The notes: generated by a model not told the origin, from the letters alone. Positions 16,387-24,947 are shown, counted from the stretch's first letter. The stretch: DNA of 64,000 bases from a bacterium HR11 (GCA_002898535.1 BEHN01000004.1:81654-145653); one strand, 5' to 3'. Program-made: numbers and translations.

Positions 16387-18231
16387 TCAATCCATCAGGT
16401 GATCCGGTCCGGCACCCTCCTTGCGAGGGCGTCGGCCCCGGCCGGGCCGGGACTGCAGACCGGCCCGACGCAAGAGCTGATAGAAGCCGACCCGGGACAG
16501 TCCGCTCCGGCCCGCCGCCGCCCGCACGTTCCCGCCGCTTCGCCGGAGTTGCCACCGGGCGTAAAGGCCATCAAATATCCGGGTCGCCTCCCGGTAAGGC
16601 CGGTCCAGGAGGCCCTCGTCCAGCCAGAAGGTCGGCCCCGGCTGGACATCCGCCCGGAGGGCCGCCCACACGTCCTCGACCTCAGCCATCGTCCCCCGGA
16701 CCGACCCGACCAGCCGCCGGACGACCCCGGCCAGCTCCCGGACGTTGCCCGGCCAGTCGTAAGCCTGAAGGACCTCCATGGCTTCTGCCGTGAACCCCTT
16801 CAGGCGGCACCCGGGGCGGCTCCCTCGCTCCTGCTCCAGCAGGAGCAAGACCAGTCTTGGAACGTCCTCCCGCCACTCCCGCAGAGGCGGCACCCGGATC
16901 GTCTGAACCGACAGCCGGTCCCAAAAGTCCCGCCGCAGGCGTCCCTGCTCCATCAGCTCCCGGGGGTCCTCATTGGTCGTAGCGATGAACCGCACGTCGG
17001 CCCGGACCTCCCCCTGTACGCCCGGCCCCAGGGGCAAAAAGCTCTGGGTCTCCAAGACCCGCAGGAGCTTCGCCTGGACCTCCAGGGGGCACGACTCCAA
17101 CGAGTCCAATACCAGCGTGCCCCCGTCGCAGGCCTCCAACAAACCTGGCCCCTCGACGGCCCCCGTGAAGGCCCCTCGCCGGGACCCAAAGAGCTGAGCC
17201 TCCAACAGGGAGGGACTCAGGTTCGGACACGGCAGGACCAGGAAGGGTCCCGCCCGGCGGGGACCCCATTCGTGGATGACCCGCGCAAAGGCCGTCTTGC
17301 CGACCCCCCGCTCGCCCACCAGGACGACCGGATACGGCAGGTGGGCGACCGCCCAGAGTCGCTCCAGAAAGGCCCGGAACACCGCCGCCGTTCCCAGACA
17401 CAGCACCCAGTCGCCGACGACCAGCGTCGGCCCCCAGGCCGGCTGGGCGCCCCACTGCCGGGCGGCCGCCGTATCCCAGGCCGGTGTCCAGGTCTCCGCC
17501 GCCGCCTCGACGACGACCTCCGGACGCCGGCATCCCCCGGCCCAAAACGCATATAGCACTAACATTCGAGGGCCCTCGACCCATACGGGCCAGCAGTACA
17601 CGGCCGTCTCCGCATACCCTTGGAGCGACTCGCCAGGCCCCCGCAAGTCCCTCGGGGCCCACAGACCCGTCCGCCGCCGACGGACGGCTTGCAGGACCGT
17701 CTGGCTCAGGGCCCGTTCCCAGGCTCCACTCCCACCCCGCAGGACCGACCCTGCTCCGCCAGTCTCGACTAAGGCCAGGCTGTCACATCCCAGCTCCGAT
17801 CGCAGGCCCTCCAAGGCCGTCTGGAGGGAATCCTCTCGGTCCGCCTCCAGGACCGCCGTCAGCTTCTCCTTCCACGGCCCCGGACCTTGCCAGACTTTCC
17901 GGTCATCCTCCGGCTCCAGGACCCACTGGTCCCTCTCCCGCCGACAGACCCACTGAAACGGACCGACCTCCAGCCGGTCGCCCGGCTCCAGGATCCCGGC
18001 CTGGACCCGCCGACCGTTCAGCCACGTCCCGTTCTTGCTCCCCAGGTCCCGGACCCATACCCCGTCCCGTCCGACCGTCAGTTCGCAGTGCCGCCGGGAC
18101 ACCGTCGCGTCGTCGGCCACATAGTCGGCCTGAACGGCGTCCCGCCCCAGGACGCCCGAAGCGGCCAGCACGAAGGTCGGGGCCGCCCCGGGCTTCGACC
18201 GGCGTCCGTATCGGGTCGCATCCATCGTCAT
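16387..18231 (-). CDS. FHA-domain sigma-54-type AAA+ activator with altered Walker B
   Basis: Probable enhancer-binding transcription activator, 614 aa. ATG 18231 is preceded by GTGAGG; an upstream ATG at 18252 is in frame but has a worse site. The N-terminal FHA domain (phospho-Thr binding) has GRDAVQADYV, TVSRRHCEL and DLGSKNGTWLNGR. A GAF-like region of about 200 residues follows. The AAA+ domain has Walker A GERGVGKTAFA and an intact GAFTGA loop. Walker B reads GTLVLDSLESCPLEVQAKLL: the usual catalytic Glu after the Asp is Ser. The C-terminal Fis-type HTH (RAAAGRSGLSRVGFYQLLRR) is present. It may hydrolyse ATP poorly or use the next acidic residue. A phospho-signal through FHA would replace a receiver domain. 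Confidence 0.87.
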   Translation of the reverse strand: MTMDATRYGRRSKPGAAPTFVLAASGVLGRDAVQADYVADDATVSRRHCELTVGRDGVWVRDLGSKNGTWLNGRRVQAGILEPGDRLEVGPFQWVCRRERDQWVLEPEDDRKVWQGPGPWKEKLTAVLEADREDSLQTALEGLRSELGCDSLALVETGGAGSVLRGGSGAWERALSQTVLQAVRRRRTGLWAPRDLRGPGESLQGYAETAVYCWPVWVEGPRMLVLYAFWAGGCRRPEVVVEAAAETWTPAWDTAAARQWGAQPAWGPTLVVGDWVLCLGTAAVFRAFLERLWAVAHLPYPVVLVGERGVGKTAFARVIHEWGPRRAGPFLVLPCPNLSPSLLEAQLFGSRRGAFTGAVEGPGLLEACDGGTLVLDSLESCPLEVQAKLLRVLETQSFLPLGPGVQGEVRADVRFIATTNEDPRELMEQGRLRRDFWDRLSVQTIRVPPLREWREDVPRLVLLLLEQERGSRPGCRLKGFTAEAMEVLQAYDWPGNVRELAGVVRRLVGSVRGTMAEVEDVWAALRADVQPGPTFWLDEGLLDRPYREATRIFDGLYARWQLRRSGGNVRAAAGRSGLSRVGFYQLLRRAGLQSRPGRGRRPRKEGAGPDHLMD

Positions 18232-18860
18232 GACAGACCTCACCATTTTCACCGTTCTTATCTATCTAAGAATTATCGTCCCCACGTTCTGTCCGTTGCC
18301 GACAAGGGGCAAAGCACAGAGGGCAGAGGGCGAAAGATGTCGCTTACCCGACGCCCGTATTTCAGTAGCGATCCACCCAGATGGGGTGTCCCGAAGCGCT
18401 GACTTCCTACTTCATCGACCGGCTCCTCGTCGACCGGGGCCGGTCCCGTTCCGCCGCAGGGGCGACCGGCCGGTCGCCCCTGCGGACAACAAAATCGGCA
18501 ACTGTTGGCGACCCTTCCCCGGACCCCTCCGTAAAGTTTCGTTTACATCCTTAGCAAAGTTTTGTGAACTTTCCGGCCCCGACGGGCCTTGCCCGACCTG
18601 ACCGGTGACCCCCCGAGGCCTCACTTTTCCGCTTCCGCGGGCCCATCCAACGCTGAGATCGTCCGAACCCCAACTTCGGCACGACTCTTGCTAAAGGGTA
18701 TCAGAGTCGTTCGGTTCGTGAGAATCCGCGGCCCATCGAGAAAGACGATTTTTCAAGCTTCGGCCGATGGGCCCGTCGGTTCATGGCTCGTAGCCCATGC
18801 GCCATATATAAGAGGGAAGCGGTTGCGTCGGATTCGGGTGAGTCAGGCTGGAGGCAAATC
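18232..18860. other. Spacer with 32-bp perfect palindrome and solo arm
   Basis: 18454-18485 is a perfect palindrome, CCGCAGGGGCGACCGG followed by its exact complement, of the same family as 8366-8390. 18699-18760 is a solo left arm of the modular TIR family (TATCAGAGTCGTTCGG to TTTTTCAAGC). Just after it, at about 18780-18805, TTCATGGCTCGTAGCCCATG resembles the ATGGCTC words at 54.6 kb. No gene was found in the remaining bases. Confidence 0.6.
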
Positions 18861-19226
18861 GTGTCAAAGATCGCCGTCTCGACCTTACTGGTCGCGACCC
18901 TGGCAGGATGGGGACTCGCGTGCACTCCGGCCATGCAGATCGTCCATCGGGCGAACGTCTCATGCATGAACGATGCCCTGGCACTGGGCGAGATGACCGT
19001 CTGTCGCTGCGCCCTCCCCGGGGGTGAATGGCCTCAGGGCCTTCGACCCCGCTGGTTGTACGACCCCTGGTCGATGGACGTGGAACCCTGGTGGGACGAC
19101 CCCTTCACCGTGCACGTCAAGGCTCTGCCCCACGGGGAAGATACCCCGCAGACCATCACCTGCGTGGTTCGGACGGACCCGGTGACGTACTTTCGGGGCC
19201 ACGTCAACATCTTCGTCCAGCGATGA
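18861..19226 (+). CDS. Small predicted lipoprotein, unknown function
   Basis: 121 aa from GTG 18861, chosen because GGAGG (18850-18854) is six bases upstream and the following residues form a signal peptide: SKIAVSTLLVATLAGWGLAC. The Cys at the end of GLAC is a plausible lipid-attachment site, though the lipobox is not ideal. The mature part has four further Cys (SCMND, VCRCAL, ITCVV), Trp-rich stretches (WLYDPW, VEPWWDD) and ends with HVNIFVQR. I recognise no family. It stands alone, after a solo repeat arm and before a possible terminator at 19432. The longer frame from ATG 18783 would begin inside repeat-derived DNA. Confidence 0.6.
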   Translation: MSKIAVSTLLVATLAGWGLACTPAMQIVHRANVSCMNDALALGEMTVCRCALPGGEWPQGLRPRWLYDPWSMDVEPWWDDPFTVHVKALPHGEDTPQTITCVVRTDPVTYFRGHVNIFVQR

Positions 19227-19304
19227 CGATGCGGGATGCAGGGAAGACCTCCCCATTCGCCCCGGCGGATAGGGTTAGGGTGGAACGGCTGACGAGCCTC
19301 ATCC

Positions 19305-19379
19305 TAACAGAACCGTTCGGTTCGTGAGAATGGCGTCCGGACGGCCTTTCCCACCGCCCAGGGAGCACGGTTTTTCAAA
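19305..19379 (+). repeat. Solo arm a of the modular TIR family
   Basis: TAACAGAACCGTTCGG to CGGTTTTTCAAAG, with GTGAGAATGGCGTCCGGACG between. No matching right arm follows. It is joined directly to a GTGATGGAGTGACGAG word. Confidence 0.8.
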
Positions 19380-19431
19380 GTGATGGAGTGACGAGCAACG
19401 GCCTTGGGCCGGTCGGCCGATAGGCCGATAG

Positions 19432-19469
19432 AGCCCTGGAGGGGAAAGGAGCGGCCCCAGGGCTTTTTT
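19432..19469 (+). terminator. Possible Rho-independent terminator
   Basis: AGCCCTGG (19432-19439) pairs with CCAGGGCT (19457-19464), followed by a run of six T. It is about 200 bp past the lipoprotein gene and is related to the AAAAGCCCTGGGGCT core of class I elements, so it may be element-derived. Confidence 0.45.
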
Positions 19470-19520
19470 GACCATCTGCTGACCTGCCGAATTCCCGAAT
19501 TGCCGGATTGCCGAACGGTC

Positions 19521-20318
19521 CTATCCCTTCAGCAGGGCCGCCAGGTCGAAGTACCGGCCGTCTTCGGCGGCGATGACCGTCCGGCCCGTCTTCTGCGTCC
19601 ACTCTTGGGCGATCGTCCAGGGCTTGCTCCGGAGGACCTCCATCCCGAAATGGGTCAGGACGGTCACCCGGGCGTTTAGGTTGACCATCAACTCGAAGGC
19701 CTCCGGCAGGCTCAGGTGCTGGACCTCGGGCTTGGGCTGGGCCAACGTCACGTTCAGGATGACGACATCGCATCCCCGATATGCCGGGATAAGGTCCTCG
19801 CAGAAGGCCGTATCGGCGACGTAGGCCAGGCGAACGTCCTCCATCTCGAAGATGAAGCCGTAGGTCTCGACCGGGTGTCGATGTCGAAGGGGGACGTGAA
19901 GGACGATGTCCCCGACCTCGTACCGCCGGCCGGGCTGAAGGACTACCGGCGGGGCCGGTAGGAACTCCAGGACGTGGGGGAAAAAGACGCTGTGGGGCGT
20001 CAGGCAGTCTTCGGGGCAGAAGATGGTGCCCCGACGCTTGGTGCCGGCCAGGGTCATCGCCTCGACCATCACGGAGGCGTCACTACAGTGGTCGATGTGC
20101 CGATGAGACAGGATGACGGCCGTCAGCTTCTCGGGTTTCAACGGAGGCCGGCTCGCATGACAGCGGACGAGGGCTCCCGGCCCGGGGTCTATATGGAGGA
20201 AGGTCTCCCGGTAGCCGACCCAGAAGCCACCCGTCGAGCGGAGCTGGCGGGTCATGACGAAACGGGCCCCGCCCGTCCCGAGAAACTTCACGAAGGGAGG
20301 TACCCGTTCGCGAGCCAT
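19521..20318 (-). CDS. MBL-fold metallo-hydrolase
   Basis: Metallo-beta-lactamase-fold protein, 265 aa, likely a cytoplasmic hydrolase such as a ribonuclease Z/phosphodiesterase relative. The start is set at ATG 20318 (MARERVPPFVKFLGTGGARF), where homology begins; the open frame upstream translates only the TTCGGGAA word array. The metal motif is LSHRHIDHCSDA (HxHxDH), with further His in LRHRHPVETYG and VLTHFG and an Asp in VADTAFCEDL, so the di-zinc site looks complete. No ribosome site is visible because the repeat array abuts the start codon. A type-2 repeat lies upstream in the same orientation. Substrate unknown. Confidence 0.85.
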   Translation of the reverse strand: MARERVPPFVKFLGTGGARFVMTRQLRSTGGFWVGYRETFLHIDPGPGALVRCHASRPPLKPEKLTAVILSHRHIDHCSDASVMVEAMTLAGTKRRGTIFCPEDCLTPHSVFFPHVLEFLPAPPVVLQPGRRYEVGDIVLHVPLRHRHPVETYGFIFEMEDVRLAYVADTAFCEDLIPAYRGCDVVILNVTLAQPKPEVQHLSLPEAFELMVNLNARVTVLTHFGMEVLRSKPWTIAQEWTQKTGRTVIAAEDGRYFDLAALLKG

Positions 20319-20608
20319 CGTTCGGCAATTCGGCGATCCGGGAGTCCGGCAGTTCGGGAGTTCGGCAGTCCGGCAGTCTGGGAATTCGGAAATTCGGGGG
20401 CTCGGCAGTCCGGCGAGCGGAATGAGACGCCTTGAGACCATCGGTCGGTGAGCGGACCATGCCTGAAGCCTTCAAAGGGCTTGCGGTCCGTTTAAAGCGA
20501 TTCTCAAAAGGCCTCTTCCCGGGGAGATTCTGACGGACTTGTCAGGTCGGTCCGCTCCCTGACTGCCGAACTCCCGAATTCCCGAACTGCCGAATTCCCG
20601 AACTGCCG
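20319..20608 (-). repeat. Type-2 dispersed repeat flanked by TTCGGGAA word arrays
   Basis: 20325-20410 and 20560-20608 are arrays of TTCGGGAATTCGGCAG-type words. 20415-20560 is the inverted second copy of the type-2 unit at 12934-13080. It lies between nuoI and the MBL gene and is read in the MBL gene's direction. Confidence 0.75.
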
Positions 20609-21145
20609 TTATTTATATGGGACCGACGGCTCGGAGTTCAGCATCGTCTCCATGTCGAGGACCATCTGGAAGCGGTCGTAGCTGGCCAGGCGGAAGTCGA
20701 AGACGTCCATCCGGATGGCGTCCTCGGGGCAGGCCTCGACGCAGTAGCCGCAGAAGATGCACTTGCTCAGGTCGATGTAAAACGCCTTGGGGGCCTTTTC
20801 GATGAAGGGGTCCGGGACCTCCTGGGGAATGATGTGGATGCACTCGGCCGGGCAGATCGTCTCGCACATGTAGCAGGCCACGCACCGAGGCGTCCCGTCG
20901 GGTCGTTTCAGGAGCCGGTGTCGCCCCCGGTAGCGGGGGGCGACCGGCCGGGGTTCTTCCGGCCACTGGTAAACGACGCCGGCCCGGACGTGCTTCAGCA
21001 GGCCGAACCGGTGGGCCGTGAAGATGAAGAGGTTCCGGAAGAAGTGACGGGCCGTGATCCACAGGCCCTGCAGGATAGCCGGCAGGTACGACCGGACCCA
21101 CCAGTTCTCCGGCGGACGACGTACTTTCTTGAACTGCCCGGGCAT
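20609..21145 (-). CDS. nuoI: NADH-quinone oxidoreductase subunit I (2x[4Fe-4S])
   Basis: Peripheral-arm iron-sulfur subunit of complex I, 178 aa, carrying the last clusters before quinone. ATG 21145 has AGGAGA about seven bases upstream; homology starts at MPGQFKKVRRPPENWW. An amphipathic N-terminal region (AILQGLWITARHFFRN) docks to the membrane arm. The two ferredoxin-type motifs are CVACYMCETICP and CIFCGYCVEACP, each with four Cys. It follows nuoH by 29 nt on the same strand. Other nuo genes are not in the window, so the complex is split between loci or this is a second, partial set. Confidence 0.95.
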   Translation of the reverse strand: MPGQFKKVRRPPENWWVRSYLPAILQGLWITARHFFRNLFIFTAHRFGLLKHVRAGVVYQWPEEPRPVAPRYRGRHRLLKRPDGTPRCVACYMCETICPAECIHIIPQEVPDPFIEKAPKAFYIDLSKCIFCGYCVEACPEDAIRMDVFDFRLASYDRFQMVLDMETMLNSEPSVPYK

Positions 21146-21174
21146 CCGAAGCTCTCCTGAATTTCCGAATAACC

Positions 21175-22266
21175 CTACTGCCGGATCAAGAGCACGGCGG
21201 CCGTCCCAAAGGTATTCAGGACCGACAGGGGAAGCAAGTACTGCCAGCCCAGCCGGACGGCCTGGTCGATCCGGAACCGCGGGAGGGTCCACCGGATCAG
21301 CAGGAGAAACCAGCAGACGGCAAAGACCTTGACCCAGAAGGCGGCCATCTGAAGGAGGGTGACCCCGACGGGCGGCACGGCCGTATGAGCGCCCCAGGGC
21401 CACACGAACCCGCCCTGGTCGGCCGACAGGTAGGGCACGCTCCAGCCGCCCAGGAAGACCGTGACCGTCAGCATGGCGACGACGACCGTCTCGATGAAGT
21501 CGGCCAGGAAGAAGGCCCCGAACTTCATGCCGCTGTATTCCAGGAAGTAGCCGATGATCTCGGACTCGCCCTCCGGGAGGTCGAAGGGGATCCGCTTGGT
21601 CTCGGCGATCCCGACGGTCAGGAAGATCAGGAACGCCAGGGGCTGGAAGAAGATCCCCCACCGGGGGAGCCACCCGCCGAGGACGGTCGCGTCCTGCCAG
21701 CGGACCATCTCCTGGAGGTTGAGGGTCCCATACAGGAGGACCGGCCCGATGAGGGAAATGCCTAAGACGACGCCGAAGCCGATGAGCTGGGCGGCCGCCC
21801 GCAGGCTCCCCAAGACGGCCCACTTGTTGCGGGTCACCCACCCGGCCAGGATGACCCCGTAGATGGCCATCGAGGCGATGGCCAGGGCGTATACGAGGCC
21901 CACCTGCATGTCCATCAATTGGAGCTCGATGGCTTGCCCGCCCCAGTAGAGCACGTGGCCAAAGGGAACGGCCGCCGCCGGCAGGCAGGCCACCGTCAGC
22001 GTCACCCAAGGGGCCATCGCATGAAGCCACGCCGGGACGCCGGCCGGCACGAAGTCTTCCTTCGTCAACAACTTGACGGCGTCCGTGATGATGTGGGGCA
22101 GACCCAGGAGACGCAAGCCGAAAATACGGGCTCGATTCGCCCCGACGCGGTCCTGCATGAGGGCACTCTGCTTCCGCTCGAGCCACGTCAGGATGGCCGC
22201 CAGGCCCATGAGGCCGCCAAACAAGTAGAGGGCCTTACCGACTTCTATCCAGAGGGTCCGCACCAT
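21175..22266 (-). CDS. nuoH: NADH-quinone oxidoreductase subunit H
   Basis: Membrane-arm subunit that forms the quinone-binding chamber of complex I, 363 aa with about eight helices. Clear family segments: LTWLERKQSALMQDRVGANR, ITDAVKLLTKEDFVP, AETKRIPFDLPEGESEIIGY and EYSGMKFGAFFLADF. The conserved acidic residues in the PFDLPEGESE loop are intact. Start ATG 22266 has a GTGGGGGCTG stretch before it. It is followed by nuoI. It stands apart from the other twelve usual nuo genes, but the quinone site residues give no sign of decay. Confidence 0.95.
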   Translation of the reverse strand: MVRTLWIEVGKALYLFGGLMGLAAILTWLERKQSALMQDRVGANRARIFGLRLLGLPHIITDAVKLLTKEDFVPAGVPAWLHAMAPWVTLTVACLPAAAVPFGHVLYWGGQAIELQLMDMQVGLVYALAIASMAIYGVILAGWVTRNKWAVLGSLRAAAQLIGFGVVLGISLIGPVLLYGTLNLQEMVRWQDATVLGGWLPRWGIFFQPLAFLIFLTVGIAETKRIPFDLPEGESEIIGYFLEYSGMKFGAFFLADFIETVVVAMLTVTVFLGGWSVPYLSADQGGFVWPWGAHTAVPPVGVTLLQMAAFWVKVFAVCWFLLLIRWTLPRFRIDQAVRLGWQYLLPLSVLNTFGTAAVLLIRQ

Positions 22267-22289
22267 CAGCCCCCACAGGATAATTCCCC

Positions 22290-23009
22290 TTACCGCCGCT
22301 TCAGCCGCTGGAGCAGGTCTCGCACCTGGGGCGCCTCGGGGGCCTCTGGAGCCAGCCGCAGGAAGTTTTCTAAGTACTGGATGGCCGTCGCCTTCTGGTT
22401 CAGGTTGTAGTATGTCATCCCCAGGTAGTAGTGAGCGTAGGGCCGCTGGGGGTCCTTATCGACGGCCTGCTTGAGGGCCGGAGCGGCGTCCTTGTATGCC
22501 TTCTGGAGATAGCGCACGAGGCCCGTCGCATAGGCGACCTCGACGTGGTCCGGCGCCTTCTCTCGAGCCGTCTGGAGGACCTTCAGGGCCTCCTCGAAGG
22601 CTCCCTGGCCGGCCAAAGCGTACGCCTTGGCCGCATAGCCCAGGATGAGATTCCCGTCCAGGTGGAGGGCATGATCGGCCGCCCGGAGGGCCTCGTCCCA
22701 CTTGCCCTGGCGTCCGTAACAGAAGGCGATATAGGCTTGCACGTCGGCCCGACCGGCCGCATTCTCAAGGCCCTGGAAAGCCTGAAGCGCCTCGCCGACC
22801 TTGCCCTGCTGGTACAGGGCGACGGCTCGCTGGAAGGGGTCCTCCGGTAGCTCCGGGGGAGCGGCCGGAGCCGGCGGTGGCTCTACCCGGGGGGGCGGCG
22901 GTACCGGCGGCGGCGCGCTGGCCCCCGCCGAACAACCCACGGGAATCCAGCCCACGAGGATGAAGCCGAGCCCACTCCAGACCCACGTCTTCCATCGTCT
23001 GCGACCCAT
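22290..23009 (-). CDS. TPR-repeat lipoprotein
   Basis: Predicted outer-membrane or periplasmic lipoprotein, 239 aa. The signal peptide ends at the lipobox IPVGC, then a Pro-rich linker (PPPVPPPPRVEPPPAPAAPP), then about five tetratricopeptide repeats, such as FQRAVALYQQGKVGEALQAF, AYIAFCYGRQGKWDEALRAA and AHYYLGMTYYNLNQKATAIQ. TPR proteins act as protein-binding scaffolds; no enzyme domain is present. The gene starts 23 nt upstream of nuoH on the same strand, so it may be co-transcribed with nuoHI, but a role in complex I is not established. Confidence 0.8.
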   Translation of the reverse strand: MGRRRWKTWVWSGLGFILVGWIPVGCSAGASAPPPVPPPPRVEPPPAPAAPPELPEDPFQRAVALYQQGKVGEALQAFQGLENAAGRADVQAYIAFCYGRQGKWDEALRAADHALHLDGNLILGYAAKAYALAGQGAFEEALKVLQTAREKAPDHVEVAYATGLVRYLQKAYKDAAPALKQAVDKDPQRPYAHYYLGMTYYNLNQKATAIQYLENFLRLAPEAPEAPQVRDLLQRLKRR

Positions 23010-23379
23010 GACGGACCTCCCAAGGAATCCGAGTGGTCCCTATTGTAGCGGGTCCCGGCAGGGCAGGGAAGTCCGGGGTCTCGGACGAAGGAAGCCAAGT
23101 TGGGCGGCCTGGTACAACCGACGCCGGGCCTGGGAGGCAGTCTTCCGGGACGCAAAGCGGCGTCGCTACGGCCTCCCGATCGAGCAGGGGCGGTTGGAGC
23201 GTCCGGTCCACTTGGCTGAAAGACTTCCCGGACGGCTCGGTGGCTTCGTGCCCCCGCTTCCGGTCATTCGCGGTATGGAATCGCCCCCCCGCCAGAGGAC
23301 AACTCGCAGAAAGAGGAAGGGAAAAGTGCCCAGGCGTCGGGATGGGCCTCACCTGGGCACCGGGAAGACTCAGGTCTCG
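23010..23379. other. Spacer between RRM and TPR genes, no confident gene
   Basis: The + strand frame 23050-23260 encodes a protein-like stretch (SWAAWYNRRRAWEAVFRDAK) but has no start codon with a ribosome site and no family I recognise. It might be a gene remnant. No repeats of the window's families are seen here, which is unusual for a spacer of this size. Confidence 0.35.
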
Positions 23380-23682
23380 TTACCAGGAACGAGGTCCACG
23401 GGGACGGCGTTCCCGGTCCCGGCCGGGACTCCGCCTTTCCGTACGTGGCCGGGCCTCGCTGACCCGGATGGACTGACCCTTCAGGGATGCGCCGTTCAGG
23501 GCGGCGATGGCGGCCTGGGCTTCCTCCCGGGACGGCATTTCGACGAAGCCGAAACCGCGGGATTCCCCGCTGAAGCGGTCGCGAATGACCGTCGCCGAGG
23601 TCACCTGGCCGTAGGCCTCGAAGGCCTGCCGCAGGTCCTGATCGGTCACATCACGGGACAGGTTGCCGACATAGATGTTCAT
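23380..23682 (-). CDS. Small RRM-domain RNA-binding protein
   Basis: 100-aa single RNA-recognition-motif protein of the kind found in cyanobacteria and other bacteria. ATG 23682 has AAGGAG eight bases upstream. RNP2 is MNIYVGNLS and RNP1 is RGFGFVEM; the aromatic residues that stack on RNA bases (Tyr in RNP2, two Phe in RNP1) are present. The tail is basic and Arg-rich (RRSPGRDRERRPRGPRS), typical for non-specific RNA contact. The family is often cold-induced. The gene is monocistronic, with tRNA-Pro about 220 bp upstream on the same strand. Confidence 0.93.
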   Translation of the reverse strand: MNIYVGNLSRDVTDQDLRQAFEAYGQVTSATVIRDRFSGESRGFGFVEMPSREEAQAAIAALNGASLKGQSIRVSEARPRTERRSPGRDRERRPRGPRSW

Positions 23683-23900
23683 CGGAGTGTCTCCTTGGTT
23701 AAGCGGTCGGGAGGCCCCCTCAGGCGGTCGGACGACCGGTGTCTGAGAAGACGGACTCTGGACCGCGGATTGGGTTAAATGCGTGGAGGTTGGCAAAGAA
23801 CAAAAGGAGGCCATCTATGGGACGCAGGCACGGGGGAGAGAAGTAGCACGGGGAGTCGTCGACAAGTACGAAAAACGGGACAAGCGTCATCGATCGCATC

Positions 23901-23977
23901 TGGTCGGGATGAGCGGATTCGAACCGCCGACCACTGGACCCCCAGTCCAGTGCGCTACCAAGCTGCGCCACATCCCG
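23901..23977 (-). tRNA. tRNA-Pro (anticodon GGG)
   Basis: 77 nt on the minus strand with encoded CCA. Acceptor CGGGATG pairs with CATCCCG; the anticodon stem ACTGGA/TCCAGT encloses CTGGGGG (anticodon GGG); the T-loop is TTCGAAT. Confidence 0.95.
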
Positions 23978-24025
23978 ACGACTTCTCAACCGACGCCCTC
24001 GCGGGCGTGTCGTCGTAGCTTAAGC

Positions 24026-24406
24026 TTAATCCAAAGGGGTGCCCCTGTCAAGGAGCTGGAGGAGACGGGCGAGTTTGTCCTTGATGTGCTTGAGGCGCTC
24101 GGCGACCAGCTCGGTCTTCAGGTGGGCCTGGACGTTTTCGGGCACGCCGCTTTCGTGGATCCACTGGCGCAATTTCTTCCGGGCGCCCTCGATGGTATAG
24201 CCCTCTTCGTACAGCAAGTATTTGATCAGCATGGCGATGCGGACGTCCTCTTCCGTGTATATCCGCTGGCCGTGACGGTTCTTCCGGGGGGCCAATTCGG
24301 GGAATTCCTTTTCCCAGTAGCGGAGGACGTGCGTTTCCACCCCCAGGATCTCGGCCACCTGGCCGATGCGGAAGTAGATCGATCCACCCGCCCGTGGCCA
24401 CTGCAT
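24026..24406 (-). CDS. MerR-family transcriptional regulator
   Basis: 126-aa regulator of the compact MerR type. The winged HTH begins YFRIGQVAEILGVETHVLRY and continues WEKEFPELAPRKNRHGQRIY, then the second helix set and a C-terminal coiled coil (AERLKHIKDKLARLLQLL) for dimerisation. There is no cysteine cluster for metal binding, so it resembles the CarA/HspR-like or uncharacterised MerR_1 group placed near tRNA genes in many bacteria. It sits between tRNA-Pro and tRNA-Ser(GCT) on the same strand. The effector and target are unknown; MerR proteins usually act at promoters with long 19-20 bp spacers. Confidence 0.9.
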   Translation of the reverse strand: MQWPRAGGSIYFRIGQVAEILGVETHVLRYWEKEFPELAPRKNRHGQRIYTEEDVRIAMLIKYLLYEEGYTIEGARKKLRQWIHESGVPENVQAHLKTELVAERLKHIKDKLARLLQLLDRGTPLD

Positions 24407-24489
24407 GAATGCCCCTGCGCCGGAATAAGTGACAGGGGAGGAGCGACAGGGTTCGGCGACCTCCGTCGCCCGTCCCCTGTGACCCAGGG

Positions 24490-24583
24490 TGGCGGAGAGG
24501 GAGGGATTTGAACCCTCGGCCCCGGGTTTCCCCAGGGCAACTGCTTAGCAGGCAGCCCTGTTCGACCGCTCCAGCACCTCTCC
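24490..24583 (-). tRNA. tRNA-Ser (anticodon GCT)
   Basis: 94 nt with encoded CCA and a long variable arm. Acceptor GGAGAGG/CCTCTCC; anticodon loop CTGCTAA between CTGC and GCAG; T-loop TTCAAAT. Reads AGC/AGT codons. Confidence 0.94.
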
Positions 24584-24591
24584 ACGGGGTA

Positions 24592-24681
24592 TGGCGGAGG
24601 GTGTAGGATTCGAACCCACGGTTCCGTTGCCGGAACAGCGGCTTTCAAGGCCGCCGCCTTCGTCCGCTCGGCCAACCCTCC
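24592..24681 (-). tRNA. tRNA-Ser (anticodon TGA)
   Basis: 90 nt with encoded CCA and a long variable arm. Acceptor GGAGGGT/ACCCTCC; anticodon stem GCGGC/GCCGC around CTTGAAA (anticodon TGA); T-loop TTCGAAT. It lies 8 nt from tRNA-Ser(GCT), so the pair is probably one transcript. Confidence 0.94.
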
Positions 24682-24947
24682 GCCCCACGGGCGATAGTAT
24701 AAACCCCCGTCGCGGAGAAGGCAACGCCAAGGGCCGCGGGCCGTGAATGGACCAGGGGAACGGCCGGGTAAGGGGAAGCCTCAAAATATCAAAATGAATT
24801 TTGACGATGCAGAGATCTATAACCGGTTGCATCTTAGGCCTGGAGCCTGGCACCTGGGATCCGGGACCCCTCATCCTGTATCCTGTACCATCACCCGACA
24901 CGCGGCACCCAACACCCATTCCGTCCATCCCTCGAGATGGGGGTGTC

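Noticed and set aside
19381..19470. Riboswitch or T-box in front of the MBL gene
   Set aside because: The structure is on the wrong side (3' end) and is explained by the AGCCCTGG terminator-like hairpin and word repeats.
20609..22186. Long minus-strand frame of 525 codons across nuoH and nuoI
   Set aside because: Only its C-terminal 178 codons (nuoI) show homology; the rest is antisense to no gene but out of frame with the clear NuoH sequence.
22801..23778. 325-codon plus-strand frame opposite the RRM and TPR genes
   Set aside because: It is antisense to the RRM gene in part. Only a short central stretch looks protein-like, with no start signal.
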